This document shows positions 60,864-64,000 of a stretch of DNA of 64,000 bases, piece after piece; within the stretch, counting starts at the first letter, position 1; each line of letters opens with the position of its first letter. A program made the translations under genes and the position numbers. Below the pieces are notes generated by a model that did not search any database, was not told the origin of the DNA, and saw only the letters and a program-made list of their open reading frames with translations. The stretch comes from Geomicrobium sediminis (GTDB lineage Bacteria; Bacillota; Bacilli; Bacillales; Marinococcaceae): NCBI RefSeq assembly GCF_016908595.1, contig NZ_JAFBEC010000007.1:214383-278382 (forward strand), given 5' to 3'.

Positions 60864-61073
60864 TTACGATCCTATAAATAAAAAGACACTTCTGATTTTT
60901 GTAAATAAATCATCGACGATTGTCGCGACCATATACAAAACGACAATAAACCCGATTAACGTCACCCAATGTGCCCAATCTTCTTTGCCCATCTGCTTTA
61001 AAACGGTGTGAATCATCGCAACGACGATCCCAATTCCAGCAATCTGGAATATTGTATCCACATCGTATCCCAC
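60864..61073 (-). CDS. spoIIIAC: Stage III sporulation protein AC
   Basis: 69 residues, two membrane segments (IFQIAGIGIVVAMIHTVLKQ and WVTLIGFIVVLYMVATIVDD), like the first part of SpoIIIAD. Length and position agree with B. subtilis SpoIIIAC. Confidence 0.95.
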   Translation of the reverse strand: MGYDVDTIFQIAGIGIVVAMIHTVLKQMGKEDWAHWVTLIGFIVVLYMVATIVDDLFTKIRSVFLFIGS

Positions 61074-61091
61074 CGCGATCCCTCCTTTTGC

Positions 61092-61604
61092 CTAGATCAT
61101 GACGATAATTGCAAGCAAGCCTCCTAAAAACCCGAGAGACTTCGCCATGCGCTCATATCTTAGTTGTTCTTCTCGTGCATTTATTTCTTCAGCCCGTAAA
61201 TGTGTAAGTGTTAATTGAATGTATTTTTGTTGCTCATAACGGCCATGCTGGCCGAGCGTTTGACCAAATTGCAGGAGCGCTTCTTTTTCTTTTATTTTCA
61301 TGGCTGTTTTATCCCAATTGATCGCTATGCTTTCTTGCCAAGCACTTTGAACGTCATGATTTCCTTCTTTTAATCGGGTTCCAAAGTCTTTGAAAAACTG
61401 CGAAAGCGGACTTGAAACGGTTGAGGATATTCGATTAGCAACATGAATGAGCGGTGTGTGACCGTACATGACTTCTGCCTCAAAATGTTGCAATGCAGTC
61501 GTTAATTCACGAATTTGCTTCGATCGTTGTGACAAGCGTCTTGCCCATTCAAACCCGATCGCAGTCATGCCTACTAACAAAATGATGGCACCGATCCACC
61601 TCAC
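61092..61604 (-). CDS. spoIIIAB: Stage III sporulation protein AB
   Basis: 170 residues. An N-terminal membrane segment (WIGAIILLVGMTAIGFEWAR), a helical GspF-like domain (LTTALQHFEAEVMYGHTPL) and a C-terminal membrane segment (LGFLGGLLAIIVMI). It overlaps spoIIIAA by four bases (ATGA). Confidence 0.95.
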   Translation of the reverse strand: MRWIGAIILLVGMTAIGFEWARRLSQRSKQIRELTTALQHFEAEVMYGHTPLIHVANRISSTVSSPLSQFFKDFGTRLKEGNHDVQSAWQESIAINWDKTAMKIKEKEALLQFGQTLGQHGRYEQQKYIQLTLTHLRAEEINAREEQLRYERMAKSLGFLGGLLAIIVMI

Positions 61605-62518
61605 AACTTGCCTCTTTTCTTATGCACAAAGTGACCTTCCTTTTTATCGTTGAGCAAAAGGATTCCTTCAAACGTATCAGAACTGATTATCCCTCTCGCT
61701 TCTAAGTCATTCATTGACTTTGCATGTGCACTACAAAGAACAGCAACACCTGCGCTCGCAGCTTCCTCAATTGCCCTTATATCAGCTTCACTTCCGACCT
61801 CATCAACGATGATGACGTTCGGACTCATCGAGCGTATAAGCATCATCATCCCTTCTGCTTTCGGACAACGATCCAGTACATCCGTGCGTTTCCCAACATC
61901 ATGTTGCGGTGTACCTTCAAATGAAGCGGCAATTTCACTTCGTTCATCAACGATCGCAACCTTCTGCGGCGGAATGTTAAGACGCTCATAACCATTGCTC
62001 ATTATTTTTGCAAGGTCACGAAGAATCGTCGTTTTCCCAGATTGAGGAGGACCTGCAATAATTGATGTTTTCCACCTGCCTTCATATAGGCCTTGAAGGT
62101 ATGGAACACTAACCTTCTCCAGCGCTCGACTAATTCGAATGTTAAACGTGCGAATATGTTTAATTGTCTTTACGACGCCTTTCTCCACAACCGCTTCTCC
62201 AGCAATCCCAACTCTGTGCCCGCCTCGTAACGTTAAAAAGCCATGACGCAATTCTTCTTCGAAAGCGTAAATGGAATGTTGACTTAATTGATTTAAAACA
62301 AATGTCGCATCCGCTTCATTAAACAACGTATTCCTCAAGAAAAAGCTTTCTCCAGCCAACACGACCTCAATTGATTGATTTGGACGGAGGCGAATCTCTT
62401 GAACGAAATGGTTCATGAGTACAGATGTTAATTCTTGGTGATACTGGTATGGAAGCAAGGCGACGATGTTTTTAATGGACTGCAATTCTAAGCTTTGCTT
62501 AAGCATGAGTGACACCAA
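61601..62518 (-). CDS. spoIIIAA: Stage III sporulation protein AA (ATPase)
   Basis: 305 residues, a secretion-type ATPase. Walker A is AGPPQSGKTTILRDLAKI (about residues 156-173), the Walker B region VIIVDEVGSEADIRAIEEA, and RGGHRVGIAGEAVVEKG precedes them. It drives the SpoIIIA-SpoIIQ channel that keeps the forespore active. Start uncertain: TTG 62518 is seven bases from GGAG; GTG 62515 and ATG 62506 are alternatives. Confidence 0.95.
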   Translation of the reverse strand: MVSLMLKQSLELQSIKNIVALLPYQYHQELTSVLMNHFVQEIRLRPNQSIEVVLAGESFFLRNTLFNEADATFVLNQLSQHSIYAFEEELRHGFLTLRGGHRVGIAGEAVVEKGVVKTIKHIRTFNIRISRALEKVSVPYLQGLYEGRWKTSIIAGPPQSGKTTILRDLAKIMSNGYERLNIPPQKVAIVDERSEIAASFEGTPQHDVGKRTDVLDRCPKAEGMMMLIRSMSPNVIIVDEVGSEADIRAIEEAASAGVAVLCSAHAKSMNDLEARGIISSDTFEGILLLNDKKEGHFVHKKRGKL

Positions 62519-62845
62519 TCTTCAACTCCGTTTCAAAAGGAACATTCATTTTTGTGTGCTGAAACATCACAACAGTGAATAAACCCTTTAATAAGCTCGT
62601 TGACATGATTTCAAAAATGGATCTTGCTTGTACACTTTATTCGTACAACTCGTAAATAGAACTAAGACGACGAGTATTCAAACACCATTTTTAAGTAACC
62701 TTGTCGAAGTCCGTCGTGAAATCCATGCAAATCGAATGAAAGCGGATAAGAAGCGTTGACGCGCGTATATAGCGGTGTTAGCTTAAAAGCAAGTTAGTAT
62801 TCCAGTCGTTGTCGCGCTTAGTTATTTTGAAAGGAGCGCTAATTC
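62519..62845. other. Intergenic region between divergent spoIIIAA and the Usp genes
   Basis: 327 bases without a gene. It must hold the mother-cell promoter of the spoIIIA operon; by eye I found no convincing sigma-E site. On the plus strand a promoter for the Usp genes is seen at 62756-62784. A TGTCGAA (0A-box core) lies at 62702-62708, not more than expected by chance. Confidence 0.5.
62756..62784 (+). promoter_or_regulatory. Candidate sigma-A promoter of the Usp gene pair
   Basis: TTGACG (62756-62761), a 17-base spacer and TAGCTT (62779-62784) with a TG one base before it (extended -10). About 60 bases upstream of the start codon. Confidence 0.45.
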
Positions 62846-63307
62846 ATGGCGTATCAGAACATTTTAGTTTGCCTAGATAGTGAAAATGAACCGACCTTTC
62901 ATGCTTACAATGAAGCGATTTCATTTGCGAGAAATGAATCTGCGACACTTTATTTATGTAGCATCATTAATACGAAAGCTTATGGTGCAATGTCTCGGTA
63001 CGATAAAAACCTCGTACCACAAGTTAAGCAAATGGCAACAGATTATTTATCACACCTTCACCAAAAAGCAACAACAGCCGGTGTTAACGCTAAACTAATT
63101 GTTGATACAGGACTTCCTGTACAGAAAATTGTTAAATCTGTCGTGCCCCGTTACAACATTGATTTAATTATTCACGGAGCCACCGGGGGCAATAAAATTG
63201 AAAAAGCGTTAGAAGGCAGCATTTCAAAAGGGCTGATCAAAAAAAGCCAAGTCGACTGTTTAGTTGTAAAGCCTAGGGACATTAAAGCAGGTGTGAAATA
63301 TGCCTAA
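62846..63307 (+). CDS. Universal stress protein (UspA family)
   Basis: 153 residues. The N-terminal strand NILVCLDSENEPTFHAYNEA and the C-terminal ATP-type loop IIHGATGGNKIEKALEGSIS followed by VDCLVVKPR fit the nucleotide-binding Usp fold (G2xG9xG(S/T) pattern). GAAAGGAG precedes the ATG. It overlaps the next gene by eight bases. Confidence 0.9.
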   Translation: MAYQNILVCLDSENEPTFHAYNEAISFARNESATLYLCSIINTKAYGAMSRYDKNLVPQVKQMATDYLSHLHQKATTAGVNAKLIVDTGLPVQKIVKSVVPRYNIDLIIHGATGGNKIEKALEGSISKGLIKKSQVDCLVVKPRDIKAGVKYA

Positions 63308-63731
63308 TCTACCGCTCATCATTTACGTTGATTATGGTAATCATTCGTTTGCTGCTATCAAAAAGGGTGCAACAATCGCAAAGCAACGGAACAAAGATGT
63401 GATCCTTGCCCACTCGATTGACCGACGTAAAGATTCAGTCACAGATCGAAATGACATTCAATCAAAACAACAATTAATACAACAGCGAACCGCTTGGTTA
63501 AATGATTACAAAGCTTATCTTCTCGATGAAGGGATTGAAGTCATTAACATTGACCTTTCCTTTGACAAACCGTCAAAACGCATTAACGAATTGAATGCCG
63601 ATTTGATCGTCGCTGTCAAAACCGATCGCTGGGGAATCGTGAAACATTATTCACACGATCTATTTCAAAACCCTCCCTACACGTTGCTCGGTGTTCACGT
63701 AAATCAAACGTCAAAAAATAAACTGGCGTAA
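63300..63731 (+). CDS. Divergent Usp-like protein
   Basis: 143 residues. LPLIIYVDYGNHSFAAIKKG and ATIAKQRNKDVILAHSIDRR correspond to the first half of a Usp domain, and ELNADLIVAVKTDRWGIVKH to the third strand, but the glycine-rich ATP loop is missing. The eight-base overlap with the first Usp suggests the two act as a pair, perhaps as a heterodimer with one ATP site; that is inference. Confidence 0.65.
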   Translation: MPNLPLIIYVDYGNHSFAAIKKGATIAKQRNKDVILAHSIDRRKDSVTDRNDIQSKQQLIQQRTAWLNDYKAYLLDEGIEVINIDLSFDKPSKRINELNADLIVAVKTDRWGIVKHYSHDLFQNPPYTLLGVHVNQTSKNKLA

Positions 63732-63746
63732 CGAAAGACCATTTAT

Positions 63747-63801
63747 AAAAAAACGGATGTTCCAGATTCCATGTAAAAAGAATCTAGACATCCGCTTTTT
63801 A
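63747..63801 (+). terminator. Terminator of the Usp gene pair
   Basis: CGGATGT (63754-63760) with ACATCCG and AGATTC with GAATCT form an interrupted stem, followed by six T. It starts about 20 bases after the second stop codon. Confidence 0.8.
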
Positions 63802-63872
63802 TGAAAGGTAGAAAACGTTACAACTTGGTCTGCGCCTGTATATAACAACGCTTGTGGTTTGTTGCAACAAAA

Positions 63873-63906
63873 AAAGCACTTTAAACAGAAACGTTTAAAG
63901 TGCTTT
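63873..63906 (-). terminator. Hairpin with minus-strand T run near the right edge
   Basis: AAAGCACTTTAAAC and GTTTAAAGTGCTTT form a 14-bp perfect stem with a 6-base loop; on the minus strand seven T follow. It would end a minus-strand gene lying beyond the right edge. Confidence 0.8.
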
Positions 63907-63915
63907 CAGATTGTC

Positions 63916-63950
63916 GAGAAAGCCTTGGTTCTGTGAACCAAGGCTTTCTC
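63916..63950. repeat. 16-bp perfect inverted repeat near the right edge
   Basis: GAGAAAGCCTTGGTTC and GAACCAAGGCTTTCTC separated by only three bases. No T run follows on either strand beyond two bases, so on its own it is not a classic terminator; it stands ten bases from the hairpin at 63873-63906. Confidence 0.75.
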
Positions 63951-64000
63951 TTATGGTCTTTGAATTGGTTCCAATGACGATTTTTTTGGTGAAAAGTATA

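Noticed and set aside
62702..62708. 0A-box core TGTCGAA between spoIIIAA and the Usp genes
   Set aside because: A 7-base site should occur several times by chance in this window, and no Spo0A-regulated promoter is apparent there.
63951..64000. Possible C-terminal end of a minus-strand gene (reading ...SSLEPIQRP, stop at 63951)
   Set aside because: Only 16 codons are in view and three frames are partly open; the hairpins nearby make a gene end likely, but the frame cannot be established.
1..64000. CRISPR arrays, rRNA genes, phage structural genes, restriction or toxin-antitoxin systems
   Set aside because: None seen: no spaced direct repeats, no rRNA-like sequence, and no recognisable defence or toxin genes on either strand.

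Overview
The window looks like the chromosome of an endospore-forming member of the Bacillaceae. The evidence is a near-complete set of sporulation genes in the Bacillus subtilis order: lysA, spoVAF/AEA, spoIIA-sigF, dacF, spoIIM, mciZ, spo0A, spoIVB and the eight-gene spoIIIA operon. Many proteins are acidic and a C30-type carotenoid cluster is present, which would suit an alkaliphilic or halotolerant Bacillus relative; that last point is inference. Most of the DNA is ordinary conserved core.

Layout. 1-12.6 kb (mostly minus strand): 5' end of lysA, spoVAF-spoVAEA, a small Hsp20-like gene, sigF-spoIIAB-spoIIAA, dacF, nucleoside salvage (pdp, punA, deoB), xerD, a small DUF4227 gene, fur, spoIIM and nudF. 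12.6-16.8 kb: a 45-codon mciZ, a ResA-like thioredoxin, uppP, then a guanine-class riboswitch ahead of xpt and a purine permease. 16.8-29.1 kb: a pigment region. A plus-strand operon (CruF-like hydratase, acyltransferase, glycosyltransferase, CrtN-like oxidoreductase) converges on a minus-strand operon (two CrtN-like desaturases, CrtM). Behind these lie an asparagine-synthetase-like gene, a methyltransferase and a flavin monooxygenase. 29.3-33.1 kb: housekeeping genes (phosphatase, YaaR, a Prli42-like miniprotein, L,D-transpeptidase, YqjA, tRNA-Arg, bacilliredoxin). 33.3-39.0 kb: bcd-lpdV-bkdAA-bkdAB-bkdB branched-chain amino-acid catabolism. 39.5-44.8 kb: yqzF, a SteA-like gene and a small accessory patch with an integrase remnant, a decayed IS1182-type element with a 7-bp target duplication, and two unfamiliar cell-envelope genes. 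45-62.5 kb: spo0A, spoIVB, recN, ahrC, tlyA, dxs, ispA, xseB, xseA, folD, nusB, yqhY, an unknown gene and spoIIIAH to spoIIIAA. 62.8-63.7 kb: two universal-stress-type genes.

How it works together. The sporulation genes form the Spo0A to sigma-F to mother-cell/forespore cascade, and promoter-like sites for sigma-H, sigma-F, sigma-G and sigma-E/K can be read by eye before several of them. dxs and ispA supply isoprenoid precursors that CrtM condenses; CrtN-type enzymes then desaturate and oxidise the chain, and hydratase, glycosyltransferase, acyltransferase and probably the methyltransferase/monooxygenase decorate it. Two sites matching the general-stress sigma-B pattern (GTTT, 14-bp spacer counted between hexamers, GGGTAA) precede the minus-strand crt operon and the monooxygenase-methyltransferase pair, which suggests one stress-induced pathway.

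Departures from the familiar order: spoVAA-AB-AC-AD-AEB are absent between sigF and spoVAEA; accB-accC are absent between spoIIIAH and yqhY; ptb, buk and bkdR are absent from the bkd region. No convincing wholly new defence or mobile system was found. The least characterised parts are the asparagine-synthetase/methyltransferase/monooxygenase arm of the pigment region and the accessory patch around the insertion sequence.
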